48,367 nucleotides of DNA from an uncultured Paludibacter sp. (GCA_937927845.1 CALFXE010000284.1:1-48367); one strand, 5' to 3'; counted from the first letter of the stretch, positions 1-9,113 are shown. Translations and numbers: made by a program. Notes: generated by a model not told the origin, from the letters alone.

Positions 1-196
1 AACCGTAGTCGGCTTTTCCACCCTCTGCCCGCTAACGCTCGTGTCATCCCGAACAAGCGAAGCGAAGTGAGGGAACTCCTCTGCAACCGTAGTCGGCTTT
101 TCCACCCTCTGCCCGCTAACGCTCGTGTCATCCCGAACAAGCGAAGCGAAGTGAGGGAACTCCTCTGCAACCGTAGTCGGCTTTTCCACCCTCTGC
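1..196. repeat. 84-bp tandem repeat, 2.3 copies
   Basis: Two identical 84-bp units (1-84 and 85-168) are followed by a 28-bp partial third copy (169-196) that ends just past the glnN stop. The array runs off the left edge, so its full length is unknown. The unit is GC-richer than the surrounding DNA. Its reverse complement contains a core, gccgactacggttgcagagg, followed by agttccctca and tcgggatgacacg, which recurs in diverged form near 8650 and 48165. It is therefore a member of a dispersed repeat family and not a local duplication. No coding sense is apparent. Confidence 0.9.
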
Positions 197-210
197 TCCC
201 AAACGACATA

Positions 211-2400
211 TTACCGAATAAACAAAAGCTCACGATACTTCGGTAGCGTCCACATTTCATTATCAACTATAAGTTCTAATTTATCGATATGATAGCGGAT
301 TTCATCTAAGTATCCTGCAACGTTTTGCGAGTATGCCAATGCCTTTTCACGTTCATTTTCAATTATATTAGCTGTCTTGCGAGCTTCAACCATCTCATCG
401 GTTTTAATTTTAATATAGTTGATATGATCTGCAATTTCTTCGATAATTTCCAAATCCTGACCTGCAATTTTCCGAGCCTTCTCCTCATTATAGAGTTTCT
501 GGATTTTATATACATTATCCAACAATAACCCTTGATAACGTGTGGCAACCGGAATGATATGGTTCATTGCCAAATCGCCAAGCACGCGGGCTTCAATCTG
601 AATTTTTTTCGTATAAATCTCCCATTTCACTTCGTTGCGAGCATGAAGTTCGCGCTCTGACAACACTTCGGTTTCTTTAAACAGTTTAATGGAGGATTCT
701 GAAAGATAGGCATCGTAAATAACCGGTACACAAGTCTCGCAATCCAAACCACGCTTTGCAGCTTCCTGTTTCCATTCGTCACTATACCCATTTCCATCAA
801 AACGAATTGCTTTCGAATCTGCAATATATCTGCGGATAATCGTAAAAATTGCTTCATCTTTTTTACTTCCCGAAGCGATTAAAGCATCCACTTCTCTCTT
901 AAATTCGCATAACTGATAAGCCACGGAAGTATTCAACGCAGTGATGGCAGATGCACAGTTTGCCGACGAACCTACAGCACGAAACTCAAAACGGTTACCC
1001 GTGAAAGCAAATGGTGAAGTACGGTTACGGTCGGTATTATCTACCAGAATCTCAGGAATATGGTTGAGCGAAAGGCGCGTACCTGTTTTACCTTTTACAT
1101 TGATATCAGAGGTACCGTTCCCTCGCTCAATTTCGTCTAATAATGCAGAAATCTGACTTCCCAAAAAGACAGAAATAATGGCAGGCGGAGCTTCATTGGC
1201 ACCTAAACGATGTGCGTTAGTGGCTGAGGAAATACTTGCTTTCAGCAATGCGTTGTTTTTATGAACTGCACGCAACACATTGACCATAAAAGTGATGAAT
1301 TGCAGGTTTTCAATCGGATTCTTACCCGGACCCAACAAGTTCACTCCGGTATCTGTTCCGAGCGACCAGTTATTGTGCTTACCCGAACCATTGATGCCTT
1401 TGAAAGGCTTCTCGTGAAGCAATACTTCAAAATTATGCTTCTCTGCCACGCGCTGCATCACCGAAATAAGAAGCAGGTTATGGTCGTTGGCAAGGTTACA
1501 CTCCTCAAAAATAGGTGCTACCTCAAACTGATTGGGAGCAACTTCATTATGGCGGGTTTTTACCGGAATGCTCAATTTATAACATTCGTATTCAAGTTCG
1601 CGCATAAATGCAGAAACACGAGTAGGAATAGAGCCAAAATAATGATCTTCGAGCTGTTGATTTTTAGCACTTTCATGTCCCATCAGTGTGCGTCCTGTAA
1701 GAATTAAATCCGGACGAGCAGCATATAGAGCCTGGTCGACTAAGAAATATTCCTGTTCCCATCCAAGATAAGAAATCACTTTTTTTACATTCTTATCAAA
1801 ATATCGACAAACTTCTACGGCTGCCTTATCAACGGCACTGATTGATTTCAGTAGTGGTAATTTATAATCCAACGATTCACCGGTATAAGAAATGAAAATA
1901 GTGGGAATACACAAGGTATCGTCCACGATAAAAGCGGGTGACGAAGGGTCCCATGCAGTATATCCACGCGCTTCGAAAGTGTTGCGAATACCACCGCTCG
2001 GAAAGCTCGACGCATCCGGTTCCTGTTGAGCCAGCAGCTTACCAGAAAATTCTTCTATAACACCACCGAAACCATCGAAATCTATAAAAGCATCATGCTT
2101 CTCGGCTGTACCATCAGTTAGCGGATGAAACCAATGTGTGTAGTGAGTAGCTCCATTTTCCATTGCCCACATACGCATTCCCGCTGCTACATGCTTTGCA
2201 ATCTGACGATCAAGAGGTTCGCCCTTATCAATCGCATTTAGAACCAATTTATAAGTTTCGTTTGATAGATATTTACGCATTTGCCTTCTATCAAACACAT
2301 AACTTCCAAAATAATCAGATGTTTTTTTCTGTGGCACCGGGACATCTACTACTTTTCTGTTTAAAGTTTCTTTAACTGAATGAAATCTTAAATTCGACAT
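211..2400 (-). CDS. glnN: Glutamine synthetase type III
   Basis: This gene makes glutamine from glutamate, ammonia and ATP in the cytoplasm and is the entry point of ammonia assimilation. The 729-residue length is typical of the type III (GlnN) family, much longer than the roughly 450-470 residues of type I. The signature KPFKGINGSGKHNNWS of the active site is present, as are the family stretches EVAPNQFEVAP and SSATNAHRLGANEAPPA. It is the last gene of a minus-strand run (outer-membrane protein, glnK, amtB, asnA, glnN) and follows asnA by 75 bases. The context, an ammonium transporter and a PII protein, fits induction under nitrogen limitation, but I see no recognisable operator. The identification is secure; glnA3 is a synonym. 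Confidence 0.97.
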   Translation of the reverse strand: MSNLRFHSVKETLNRKVVDVPVPQKKTSDYFGSYVFDRRQMRKYLSNETYKLVLNAIDKGEPLDRQIAKHVAAGMRMWAMENGATHYTHWFHPLTDGTAEKHDAFIDFDGFGGVIEEFSGKLLAQQEPDASSFPSGGIRNTFEARGYTAWDPSSPAFIVDDTLCIPTIFISYTGESLDYKLPLLKSISAVDKAAVEVCRYFDKNVKKVISYLGWEQEYFLVDQALYAARPDLILTGRTLMGHESAKNQQLEDHYFGSIPTRVSAFMRELEYECYKLSIPVKTRHNEVAPNQFEVAPIFEECNLANDHNLLLISVMQRVAEKHNFEVLLHEKPFKGINGSGKHNNWSLGTDTGVNLLGPGKNPIENLQFITFMVNVLRAVHKNNALLKASISSATNAHRLGANEAPPAIISVFLGSQISALLDEIERGNGTSDINVKGKTGTRLSLNHIPEILVDNTDRNRTSPFAFTGNRFEFRAVGSSANCASAITALNTSVAYQLCEFKREVDALIASGSKKDEAIFTIIRRYIADSKAIRFDGNGYSDEWKQEAAKRGLDCETCVPVIYDAYLSESSIKLFKETEVLSERELHARNEVKWEIYTKKIQIEARVLGDLAMNHIIPVATRYQGLLLDNVYKIQKLYNEEKARKIAGQDLEIIEEIADHINYIKIKTDEMVEARKTANIIENEREKALAYSQNVAGYLDEIRYHIDKLELIVDNEMWTLPKYRELLFIR

Positions 2401-2475
2401 AATCTTATTTTTTATTGAATATTGTAATTTGTAATGTAAAACTCAATGTAATAATGCATTATAAATAATTTATCA

Positions 2476-3510
2476 TCATTTAAGTATGATATTGTTTTTA
2501 CTACATTCTGCTATCATTTCATCGGGCCACAGGCTTGATTGCACTTCACCAATATGAGCAGCATGAAGAAGATACATACACAAGCGCGACTGACCTATTC
2601 CACCACCGATAGAAAGAGGAATTTTATCTTCGATCAAACTTTTATGAAAATTCAATTCTAATCTATCTTCACAGTTTCTTATTTTGAGTTGTTTGAGCAG
2701 AGCGGTTTTATCCACCCTTATACCCATTGAGAATATTTCAAAAGCCGCATTCAACAATGGATTCCAAAGAATAATATCGCCATTAAGTCCGTGAAATCCG
2801 TTTTCGGTCGGCGTACTCCAATCGTCATAATCAGGAGAGCGTCCATCATGAATTTCTCCATCAGCCAATTCGCCGCCAATGCCAATCAGAAATATTGCTC
2901 CGTACTCCTTAGCGGCAATATTCTCGCGCTCTTTCGGACTAAGATGTGGATATTTCTGTTGCAATTCTTCGGTATGTATAAATGTAATCTCATGCGGAAG
3001 CAATGGTGTAATATGTAAATACTCACTTATCAAATACGATTCGGTTTTACGTAATGCACGATATATCTTTTCTACGATAAACTTGAGAAAGTCGAGATTT
3101 CTATCTTCATCTATCATAGTACGCTCCCAATCCCATTGGTCGACATACAGCGAGTGAAGATTATCCAATTCCTCGTCTGCACGAATGGCGTTCATATCTG
3201 TATATAAGCCTCTTCCTGCCTCAATTTGATAAGCACCAAGTTTTATACGTTTCCATTTTGCAAGAGAATGAACCACTTCTGCTCTTTTTCCGCCTAAAGC
3301 CGGAATTTCGAAGGAAACAGGTCGTTCGACTCCGTTAAGATTGTCGTTGATACCTGTACCTGAAAGTACAAATAGCGGGGCAGTAACACGGCGAAGCGAC
3401 AAAGCTTGTGATAGCTCTTCCTGAAATCTGATTTTAATTTTTTTTATTGCTTGTTCCATTTCTTCGGAACTTAATGTTGGTTTATAACCATTTGGAATGT
3501 AAAGTGCCAT
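2476..3510 (-). CDS. asnA: Aspartate-ammonia ligase (asparagine synthetase A)
   Basis: The enzyme makes asparagine from aspartate, free ammonia and ATP. It is a class II aminoacyl-tRNA-synthetase-fold enzyme with no glutaminase domain. The sequence follows E. coli AsnA closely: VVHSLAKWKR, LYVDQWDWE, PDYDDWSTP, GLNGDI and the C-terminal GGGIGQSRL are all there. An open frame extends upstream to 3555, but that would overlap amtB. The start at 3510 (MALYIPNGYKP) gives 344 residues, matches the family N-terminus and leaves 13 bases after the amtB stop. It sits between the ammonium channel and glutamine synthetase, so the cluster offers two direct routes for captured ammonia: into asparagine and into glutamine. 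Confidence 0.96.
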   Translation of the reverse strand: MALYIPNGYKPTLSSEEMEQAIKKIKIRFQEELSQALSLRRVTAPLFVLSGTGINDNLNGVERPVSFEIPALGGKRAEVVHSLAKWKRIKLGAYQIEAGRGLYTDMNAIRADEELDNLHSLYVDQWDWERTMIDEDRNLDFLKFIVEKIYRALRKTESYLISEYLHITPLLPHEITFIHTEELQQKYPHLSPKERENIAAKEYGAIFLIGIGGELADGEIHDGRSPDYDDWSTPTENGFHGLNGDIILWNPLLNAAFEIFSMGIRVDKTALLKQLKIRNCEDRLELNFHKSLIEDKIPLSIGGGIGQSRLCMYLLHAAHIGEVQSSLWPDEMIAECSKNNIILK

Positions 3511-3523
3511 AATATATTTTTTG

Positions 3524-4927
3524 TTAATAATTATAAGAAGTTTCACCATGTTCATAGATATCCAATCCTTCTTCTTCGATACGCGGATTCACACGTACAC
3601 CTACTGTTTTTTCTACAATATAAAAAATGATAACAGTCATAACTGCACTGAATGCAATGGAAGCAACTGTTACTATAAATTGAACAGACAATTGTTGCCA
3701 GTTTCCGAATAAAGCTCCCTGTACTCCTTCTGTCCCGGTAACAGTTTGAGTAGCAAAGACGCCTACCAAGATAGAACCGACAATGCCTCCCATTCCATGA
3801 ACTCCAAACGCATCTAATGAATCGTCATATTTGAGTTTGTTTTTCACATAAGCAACCATGAAGAAGCATACTAAGGAAGATACAGCACCAATTATCATAG
3901 CTCCGAGAATATCTACACTTCCTGCAGCCGGTGTAATAGCAACCAAACCGGCAATTGCTCCTGTTGAAGCACCTACTACTGTTGGTTTTGAATGTTTAAT
4001 CCAGTCAATCGCAATCCATGTTACAACCGCTACCGCTGTTGCCAAATGTGTAACAAGAAATGCATTAGCTGCAAGTCCGTCTGCTGCAAGTCCGCTTCCG
4101 GCATTGAAACCAAACCAACCTAACCAAAGGAAAGCTGCACCCATGAATACAAACGGAACATTGTGAGGTGGTGTCGGTTGTCCATATTTATAATCTTTAC
4201 GTTTGCCGATAAGGATTGCCATTACAAGTGCTGTAATACCGGCGTTTATATGTACAACCGTACCGCCCGCAAAATCAATGGCGCCCATTTTCTGCATCCA
4301 GCCGCCACCCCAAACCCAGTGAGCCATTGGGTTGTAAACGAAGATTGACCAAAGGACAGCAAATAGCAAGTAACCAGAAAATTTCACTCTTTCTGCAAAT
4401 GCTCCAATAATAAGAGCAGGTGTAATTATAGCGAACATACATTGAAACAGAGCAAAAATAATCTCCGGGATATTAGGTCCAGGTATTAATGTTTCTAAAG
4501 TTACACCTCTCAAAAACATCTTATCAAAACCTCCAATCATAAAACTCAAAGGATTACCACTTTCGGCTAAACCTGTTCCAAACACCCAGCTATATCCGAA
4601 TGCAAACCACAGAATACTAATCACACCCACTAAAACAAAACACTGCATGATAACACTCAGGAAGTTTTTCTGACGAACCAATCCTCCGTAGAATAGCACA
4701 AGACCCGGAACAGTCATAAACATCACCAATATAGTAGCAACAATAATCCACGCCGTATTACCGGAATCTAAAGCGGAAGGTTGTTCAATAAAATCTACAA
4801 GGTGATCGGGAGGTAACACCGCACTGCTACTTGTATATTCCTGTATTTGCACATCTCCTTGCGCCATAGTATCTGACGCAAACATTAATAACAAAAACAA
4901 ACTTGTTAAATATATTGTATATCTCAT
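3524..4927 (-). CDS. amtB: Ammonium transporter AmtB
   Basis: This is an inner-membrane channel that brings ammonium or ammonia into the cell. It has 467 residues, starting with a hydrophobic leader that ends near SDTMAQGD, as is common for Amt proteins. The rest is a series of about eleven hydrophobic segments. The twin pore histidines are visible in GGTVVHINAG and GVHGMGGIVGS. The C-terminal tail is the cytoplasmic part that binds PII in the family. The gene lies 33 bases downstream of glnK and 13 upstream of asnA, the usual amtB-glnK pairing in which GlnK blocks the channel when nitrogen is plentiful. Confidence 0.97.
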   Translation of the reverse strand: MRYTIYLTSLFLLLMFASDTMAQGDVQIQEYTSSSAVLPPDHLVDFIEQPSALDSGNTAWIIVATILVMFMTVPGLVLFYGGLVRQKNFLSVIMQCFVLVGVISILWFAFGYSWVFGTGLAESGNPLSFMIGGFDKMFLRGVTLETLIPGPNIPEIIFALFQCMFAIITPALIIGAFAERVKFSGYLLFAVLWSIFVYNPMAHWVWGGGWMQKMGAIDFAGGTVVHINAGITALVMAILIGKRKDYKYGQPTPPHNVPFVFMGAAFLWLGWFGFNAGSGLAADGLAANAFLVTHLATAVAVVTWIAIDWIKHSKPTVVGASTGAIAGLVAITPAAGSVDILGAMIIGAVSSLVCFFMVAYVKNKLKYDDSLDAFGVHGMGGIVGSILVGVFATQTVTGTEGVQGALFGNWQQLSVQFIVTVASIAFSAVMTVIIFYIVEKTVGVRVNPRIEEEGLDIYEHGETSYNY

Positions 4928-4960
4928 AACTCTATTTTTTAAAATTTATAAACTAAATAC

Positions 4961-5311
4961 TTATTTTTTGACATCGTATAAGGAAATATCTCCACGTTCA
5001 CCTGTTCTTATTCTTATGGCATCATCTACCGGAATAATAAAAATACGACCATCGCCTATATCTCCTGTCTGAGCATGTTTTTGAATTGCCTTAACCGTTT
5101 TCTCAACATTGACATCTCTCACAACAATACTTAACAATGTTCTTTCAATATAACTTGTGTCATAGACAACACCTCTATAAATACGTTCTTGATGCATTTT
5201 TCCTATGCCGCGAACATCATAATAGGAAAACCATTCGATATCGGCTTCTAAAAGTGCTGCTTTCACATCTTCAAATCTTGATTTACGTATAATAGCTTCA
5301 ATCTTTTTCAT
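4961..5311 (-). CDS. glnK: PII nitrogen-regulatory protein
   Basis: This small trimeric signal protein reads 2-oxoglutarate, ATP and ADP and gates AmtB. At 116 residues it has the usual length. The C-terminal motif AQTGDIGDGRIF and the following RIRTGERGD are the standard PII signatures. In the T-loop (roughly residues 36-55) both tyrosines are kept (Tyr45, Tyr50; the second aligns with the E. coli uridylylation site). The stretch after them, DTSYIERT, differs from the usual VDFLPK. I see no glnD uridylyltransferase in the window, so modification of this protein is not implied. It sits between an outer-membrane protein (28-base gap) and amtB (33-base gap). Confidence 0.95.
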   Translation of the reverse strand: MKKIEAIIRKSRFEDVKAALLEADIEWFSYYDVRGIGKMHQERIYRGVVYDTSYIERTLLSIVVRDVNVEKTVKAIQKHAQTGDIGDGRIFIIPVDDAIRIRTGERGDISLYDVKK

Positions 5312-5339
5312 TTTTTCTTAATTTTAATTGTTATAATTT

Positions 5340-6041
5340 TTACAAGCTAAATCCGAATACATAGTATATATCTTCGCTATGAGGATTTGCCATCACTCTA
5401 CCAAAAACAGGTAGTGAGTAGCTCTCAGAAATCTTTAATGTTTTCGAGACACCAATACCTACGTTTACTAAAGCTGTTTTACTCGCATATAAACCATCTT
5501 GTGGAGTCATGCCGACAGAAACATCCAATTCCGTATCACTTATTGTAAACGGATATACTAATTCGATGTAAGTTGAATATGCTCTATCACCACTTAATTT
5601 ATAATCGGCACCGCCAAACATAGTGTTACAAGAGATGCTCAATGGAAATTTCTCAAGCGGAAGAGTATACGCAATTGTTCCTTCAAATAAATGGTCGGAT
5701 GTTTTGCTCTGATACCTGAAATAGTTTTGGTGACCTTCGCCCATCCACCAGTAATCAGTTATTGCTATCGACAATCCTGCAATTGAATAGCCTAAGGTAA
5801 AATCAACTTCTTTGAAACCTACACTTGCAATATCAGAGCTTCCCCAAGCCGAAAGTGAAAGACCTCCTGCTTCTAAGCCCAAACTTGGTTGTACACTATA
5901 TCCTGTTTGATATGCTCCACGCCATACATACGAACTGACAAAATCAGATCCCAATGTCAAGGAGACTTTTTTACTTTCTTCTTCTGCCTGCACTGTTATA
6001 ATTGCAGAAAAAAGAAGAGTCGTTATATATATTTTTTTCAT
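5340..6041 (-). CDS. Outer-membrane beta-barrel protein of the ammonium operon
   Basis: A 233-residue exported protein that begins with a signal peptide ending near TVQAEEES. The body is made of alternating-hydrophobicity strands with many aromatic and glycine residues (for example SDFVSSYVWRGAY and TDYWWMGEG), and the chain ends in phenylalanine-serine-leucine, as expected for an outer-membrane barrel. It is the first gene of the run with glnK and amtB, so it may be a pore or accessory protein for nitrogen compounds, but this rests on context only. It resembles the small putative porins sometimes annotated TorF. The upstream 209 bases hold only repeats, and no clear promoter was found. Confidence 0.7.
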   Translation of the reverse strand: MKKIYITTLLFSAIITVQAEEESKKVSLTLGSDFVSSYVWRGAYQTGYSVQPSLGLEAGGLSLSAWGSSDIASVGFKEVDFTLGYSIAGLSIAITDYWWMGEGHQNYFRYQSKTSDHLFEGTIAYTLPLEKFPLSISCNTMFGGADYKLSGDRAYSTYIELVYPFTISDTELDVSVGMTPQDGLYASKTALVNVGIGVSKTLKISESYSLPVFGRVMANPHSEDIYYVFGFSL

Positions 6042-6057
6042 TTTTTATACCTTTAAT

Positions 6058-6140
6058 TTAATGTGATAATATGCTAATGTGTTAATGTGCCAATATGCCA
6101 ATGTGATAATGTGCCAATATGATAATGTGATAATGTAATG
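6058..6140. repeat. Degenerate 8-9 bp tandem repeat (aatgtg type)
   Basis: About nine imperfect copies of units such as ccaatatg, ataatgtg and ttaatgtg run head to tail in the leader between dapL and the outer-membrane-protein gene. This is low-complexity sequence and carries no reading frame of interest. Confidence 0.85.
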
Positions 6141-6143
6141 TAC

Positions 6144-6164
6144 AGACGCACAAATTGTGCGTCT
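6144..6164. repeat. Perfect 21-bp palindrome (REP-like)
   Basis: The sequence agacgcacaa, one central a, ttgtgcgtct is a perfect inverted repeat with 10-bp arms, followed by ctac. A related imperfect hairpin lies at 36241-36265 after rny. Both have agacg and cgtct at the outer edges, so they look like two copies of a short dispersed palindrome. It could form a hairpin in RNA from either strand. Confidence 0.8.
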
Positions 6165-6166
6165 CT

Positions 6167-6243
6167 ACCAATTACTAATCACTAATCACCAATTACTAAT
6201 CACCAATCACTAATCACTAATCACTAATCACTAATCACTAATA
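6167..6243. repeat. 7-8 bp tandem repeat (cactaat type)
   Basis: A run of units cactaat and caccaat, including five near-identical consecutive copies near 6205-6240, ends a few bases before the dapL stop codon. Similar units (caatcactattcactaat) reappear on the other side of dapL near 7550-7577. Confidence 0.85.
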
Positions 6244-6250
6244 CTTGGAA

Positions 6251-7471
6251 TCACATTCTGATTCGCTTCATCGCTTCGAGAGTATCAGTCTTTTTTCCAA
6301 AAGCTGTTAGACGGATAAATCCTTCGCCGCTTTTGCCGAAACCTACTCCTGGAGTTGTAACAATTTGTTTTTCGTTGAGCAGCTTATCAAAATATTCCCA
6401 TGACAACATATTATTAGGCGTTTTCACCCAGATGTATGGAGCATTTATGCCTCCGTAAACCTTTAAGCCGATTTGCTCTAAATTTTCTTTTATTATTCGA
6501 GCATTTTCCATATAATAATTTATGGTATCTTTAATCTGCTTCTGACCTTCTTTAGAGTAAATTGCTTCGGCTGCACGTTGAACGATGTACGCTGTTCCGT
6601 TGAACTTCGTTGTCTGCCTTCTTCTCCAAAGCTGATTTAAGGGTATCGGTTTTCCGGCAGCATCTTCGCCCATCAGTTCTTTAGGTACAACAGTATATCC
6701 ACATCGTAAACCAGTAAACCCTGCTGTTTTGGAAAAACTTCTAAACTCGATAGCAACTTTTTTTGCACCTTCAATCTCATAAATACTATGAGGAACATCA
6801 TCTTCAGTGATAAATGCCTCGTAAGCTGCATCGAACAACAGTAATGTTTTAGTATCAAGAGCATAATCAACCCACTTCTTCAACTCTTTTTTGGTTAAGG
6901 TCGTTCCTGTCGGGTTATTTGGAAAACACAAATAAATAATATCTACTTTTTCAGATGGAATTGCAGGTACAAAATCATTGTCGGGCGAACAAGGTAAATA
7001 AACGATATCTTGCCATAGTCCTTTTTCAAATATACCTGAACGGCCTGCCATAGCGTTTGTGTCTAAATAAACCGGATATACAGGATTTGTAACGGCTACA
7101 ATATTTTTCACACCTAAGATATCTCCAATATTTCCTGTATCGCTTTTCGCACCATTACTGATAAAAATTTCATCTGCATCTAAATCTACACCTCGCATTT
7201 TGAAATCATTTTCGAGAATAGCATTAATCAAAAATGAATAGCCTGTTTCGGGAGCATAACCTCGCATAGTAGATTCACTTGCCATCTCATCGACAGCCTT
7301 ATGCATAGCCTCTATTACTACCGGAGCTAAAGGCTGCGTAACATCCCCAATTCCCAGACTGATAACCTTTTGTTCCGGATTTGCTTGTTTATATGTGTTT
7401 ACCCTTTTTGCTATTTCAGAAAATAAATAACTACCGGGTAGTTTTAAAAAATGTTCGTTAACTAATGCCAT
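6251..7471 (-). CDS. dapL: LL-diaminopimelate aminotransferase
   Basis: This PLP enzyme converts tetrahydrodipicolinate straight to LL-diaminopimelate, a one-step route to meso-diaminopimelate for cell wall and lysine. Its 406 residues match the family (about 410). Visible signatures are SLGIGDVTQPL near the N-terminus, CFPNNPTGT, and the PLP-binding lysine (Lys248) in SFSKTAGFTG, a stretch characteristic of DapL compared with other fold-type I aminotransferases. The next enzyme of the pathway, dapF, is directly upstream on the same strand, 105 bases away, and the pair is probably co-transcribed. Both flanks are simple repeats, which is unusual only in their symmetry. Confidence 0.96.
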   Translation of the reverse strand: MALVNEHFLKLPGSYLFSEIAKRVNTYKQANPEQKVISLGIGDVTQPLAPVVIEAMHKAVDEMASESTMRGYAPETGYSFLINAILENDFKMRGVDLDADEIFISNGAKSDTGNIGDILGVKNIVAVTNPVYPVYLDTNAMAGRSGIFEKGLWQDIVYLPCSPDNDFVPAIPSEKVDIIYLCFPNNPTGTTLTKKELKKWVDYALDTKTLLLFDAAYEAFITEDDVPHSIYEIEGAKKVAIEFRSFSKTAGFTGLRCGYTVVPKELMGEDAAGKPIPLNQLWRRRQTTKFNGTAYIVQRAAEAIYSKEGQKQIKDTINYYMENARIIKENLEQIGLKVYGGINAPYIWVKTPNNMLSWEYFDKLLNEKQIVTTPGVGFGKSGEGFIRLTAFGKKTDTLEAMKRIRM

Positions 7472-7482
7472 ATCTTTTTGTT

Positions 7483-7578
7483 TTTGTCTATAGTCTACAG
7501 TCTATTGTCTATGTTTTAATGTTTAGTGTTTAACGTGTAATGTTTAATCTACCAATCACTATTCACTAATCACTATTC
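7483..7578. repeat. Degenerate short tandem repeats between dapF and dapL
   Basis: The interval holds consecutive degenerate runs: tctatagtctacagtctatt, then gttta/aatgttta units, then caatcactattcactaat units. They resemble the repeats downstream of dapL and show no coding sense. Confidence 0.7.
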
Positions 7579-8407
7579 ACCACTCCCCCTCAAACACCGT
7601 TACTGCGTCGCCCGTCATATAAACGCAATTATCGCTTTCACGCCATTCAATTTGTAATTCTCCACCCGGCAATTGAATAATTGCTTGACGATCAAGAACT
7701 CCATTCAACACTCCGGCGACTAACACTGCACAAGCACCTGTACCGCAGGCTTGTGTCTCACCTGCACCACGCTCCCAAACCCTCACATTTGCTCTGTAAG
7801 GAGAAATTATCTCAACAAATTCTACATTTGTTCGCTCAGGGAACAGTCTGAAATTCTCAATTTTTCTACCGATTTTTTCCAATTTCAGCTTATTAATGTT
7901 ATCAGTAAAAATTATGGTGTGAGGATTACCCATCGAAACACAGGTTATATTGTACAGCTCCGGTTCAAAATTAATTTGTTCGTTTATCATCATTTTACCT
8001 GAAAAAGTTACCGGAATTTCTTCTGCAACAAGAACAGGTTCACCCATATTAACACAAACTCTCTCTATTTGACCATATTGATTGGGAATCAGTTTGAGAA
8101 ACTTAATTCCGGCATTTGTATCTAATAAAATCTCCGTTTTGTCTGTCAACTTCTTATCATACACAAACTTACCAACGCATCGAGATGCATTTCCACACAT
8201 CTGCGACTCAGAGCCATCGGGATTAAACATTCTCATACGGAAATCAGCAACAGCAGAAGGCATGATGAGCACAAGTCCGTCCGAACCAATACCTTTATGC
8301 CGGTCACTTATCTTGGCAACTAACAATTCGGGAGAAGCAACATCTTCCTTAAAACAGTCAATATATACATAATCATTGCCTGTACCTTGCATCTTTGTAA
8401 ATTTCAT
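7577..8407 (-). CDS. dapF: Diaminopimelate epimerase
   Basis: The enzyme interconverts LL- and meso-diaminopimelate without a cofactor, using two cysteines. Both are visible: Cys71 in MCGNASRCVG and Cys221 in ETQACGTGACAV. Other family signatures are the N-terminal KMQGTGNDYVYID and GSDGLVLI. Length is 276 residues, as expected. It is the first gene of the dapF-dapL pair, with a well-formed promoter upstream (8458-8488, minus strand). Confidence 0.97.
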   Translation of the reverse strand: MKFTKMQGTGNDYVYIDCFKEDVASPELLVAKISDRHKGIGSDGLVLIMPSAVADFRMRMFNPDGSESQMCGNASRCVGKFVYDKKLTDKTEILLDTNAGIKFLKLIPNQYGQIERVCVNMGEPVLVAEEIPVTFSGKMMINEQINFEPELYNITCVSMGNPHTIIFTDNINKLKLEKIGRKIENFRLFPERTNVEFVEIISPYRANVRVWERGAGETQACGTGACAVLVAGVLNGVLDRQAIIQLPGGELQIEWRESDNCVYMTGDAVTVFEGEW

Positions 8408-8457
8408 CTAAGTGGACTTTAAGAAATAAATAATATCATAAAGAAATAAATTCGCTG

Positions 8458-8488
8458 CAAAGATATACATAGTGTTTGTATTATGCAA
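8458..8488 (-). promoter_or_regulatory. dapF promoter, Bacteroidota type
   Basis: On the minus strand a -33 TTG (8486-8488) is followed by a 20-base spacer and the -7 motif TATCTTTG (8458-8465), which fits TAnnTTTG. The predicted start of transcription lies about 45 bases before dapF. Confidence 0.65.
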
Positions 8489-8631
8489 TATTTATTATCA
8501 TTTTGTTTGTATTTTTTATTTTTACCGACATTATGATAATTAGATGTGTTGTTTTAATGACTATTAGATTTTATATTATCTGTGTAATGATCTAAATCTA
8601 TAAACATATGAATCCCTCGGATTCAATAAGG

Positions 8632-8700
8632 TTGTTGCTCGCTGTCCAACCGACTACGATTGTAGAGGAGTCGGTTGATGTAAAAAGTCAAGATGACTTC
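8632..8700. repeat. Dispersed repeat copy (two modules)
   Basis: Bases 8632-8671 match 48146-48185 with 4 mismatches in 40. The adjoining 8672-8700 match 48094-48122 in inverted orientation with 2 mismatches in 29. The core accgactacgattgtagagg is also present, on the other strand, in the tandem array at 1-196. The two modules occur in a different arrangement in each place, which suggests a mosaic or palindromic element. Confidence 0.8.
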
Positions 8701-8765
8701 CATAACAAAACCAATTGACTATACACTTAAACAAAATCAAAATCTTAAAAATAATGTGCTGATTT

Positions 8766-8812
8766 GGAGAAAAGTGTAATATTCCCTACAAATTCTCGGA
8801 GAAAAGTGTAAT
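8766..8812. repeat. Pair of 15-bp direct repeats
   Basis: The sequence ggagaaaagtgtaat occurs at 8766-8780 and again, identical, at 8798-8812. Multiple short direct repeats of this kind are found at the ends of IS21-type elements, where they bind transposase. No transposase gene is present, so this could be a solo end or an unrelated binding site. Confidence 0.6.
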
Positions 8813-9077
8813 TCTGTGCGAAATAATCCAATGAAAACCTTAGAGCTAAGAGTTTTAATCGTTTTTATGAAAAATATAAACCTCAAACTGCCATACGTAC
8901 ATCATCTAATCCCTATCAACAAGAGGATTGGTTGATAAATTTACCCTTATATGCGATAGTTTGACAATTAAATCCATCTTTATCCTTTTGCATCATTTCA
9001 TCATCTTTTCAAAACATTTTGTCAATATAATACCTAATCTACTTACATTTTTAATTAAATTCAAATTTTTATAACCA

Positions 9078-9113
9078 TTTTGTATTATTTTTAATTTTAT
9101 ATTTATATCTTTG
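9078..9113 (+). promoter_or_regulatory. glmS promoter, Bacteroidota type
   Basis: The -7 motif TATCTTTG (9106-9113) fits TAnnTTTG. A TTTTG at 9078-9082 could be the -33 element, with a slightly long spacer of 23. Transcription would start about 20 bases before glmS and probably covers glmS through hisF. Confidence 0.55.

Noticed and set aside
1261..1707. 148-residue open frame opposite glnN
   Set aside because: It is antisense to a strongly conserved gene, has no family similarity, and follows from the codon pattern of glnN.
6058..6243. CRISPR-like array
   Set aside because: Units are 7-9 bases and contiguous, with no unique spacers and no cas genes nearby; it is simple-sequence repetition.
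8821..8963. Intact small gene before glmS
   Set aside because: The open stretch follows a stop without a start codon and no family could be recognised.
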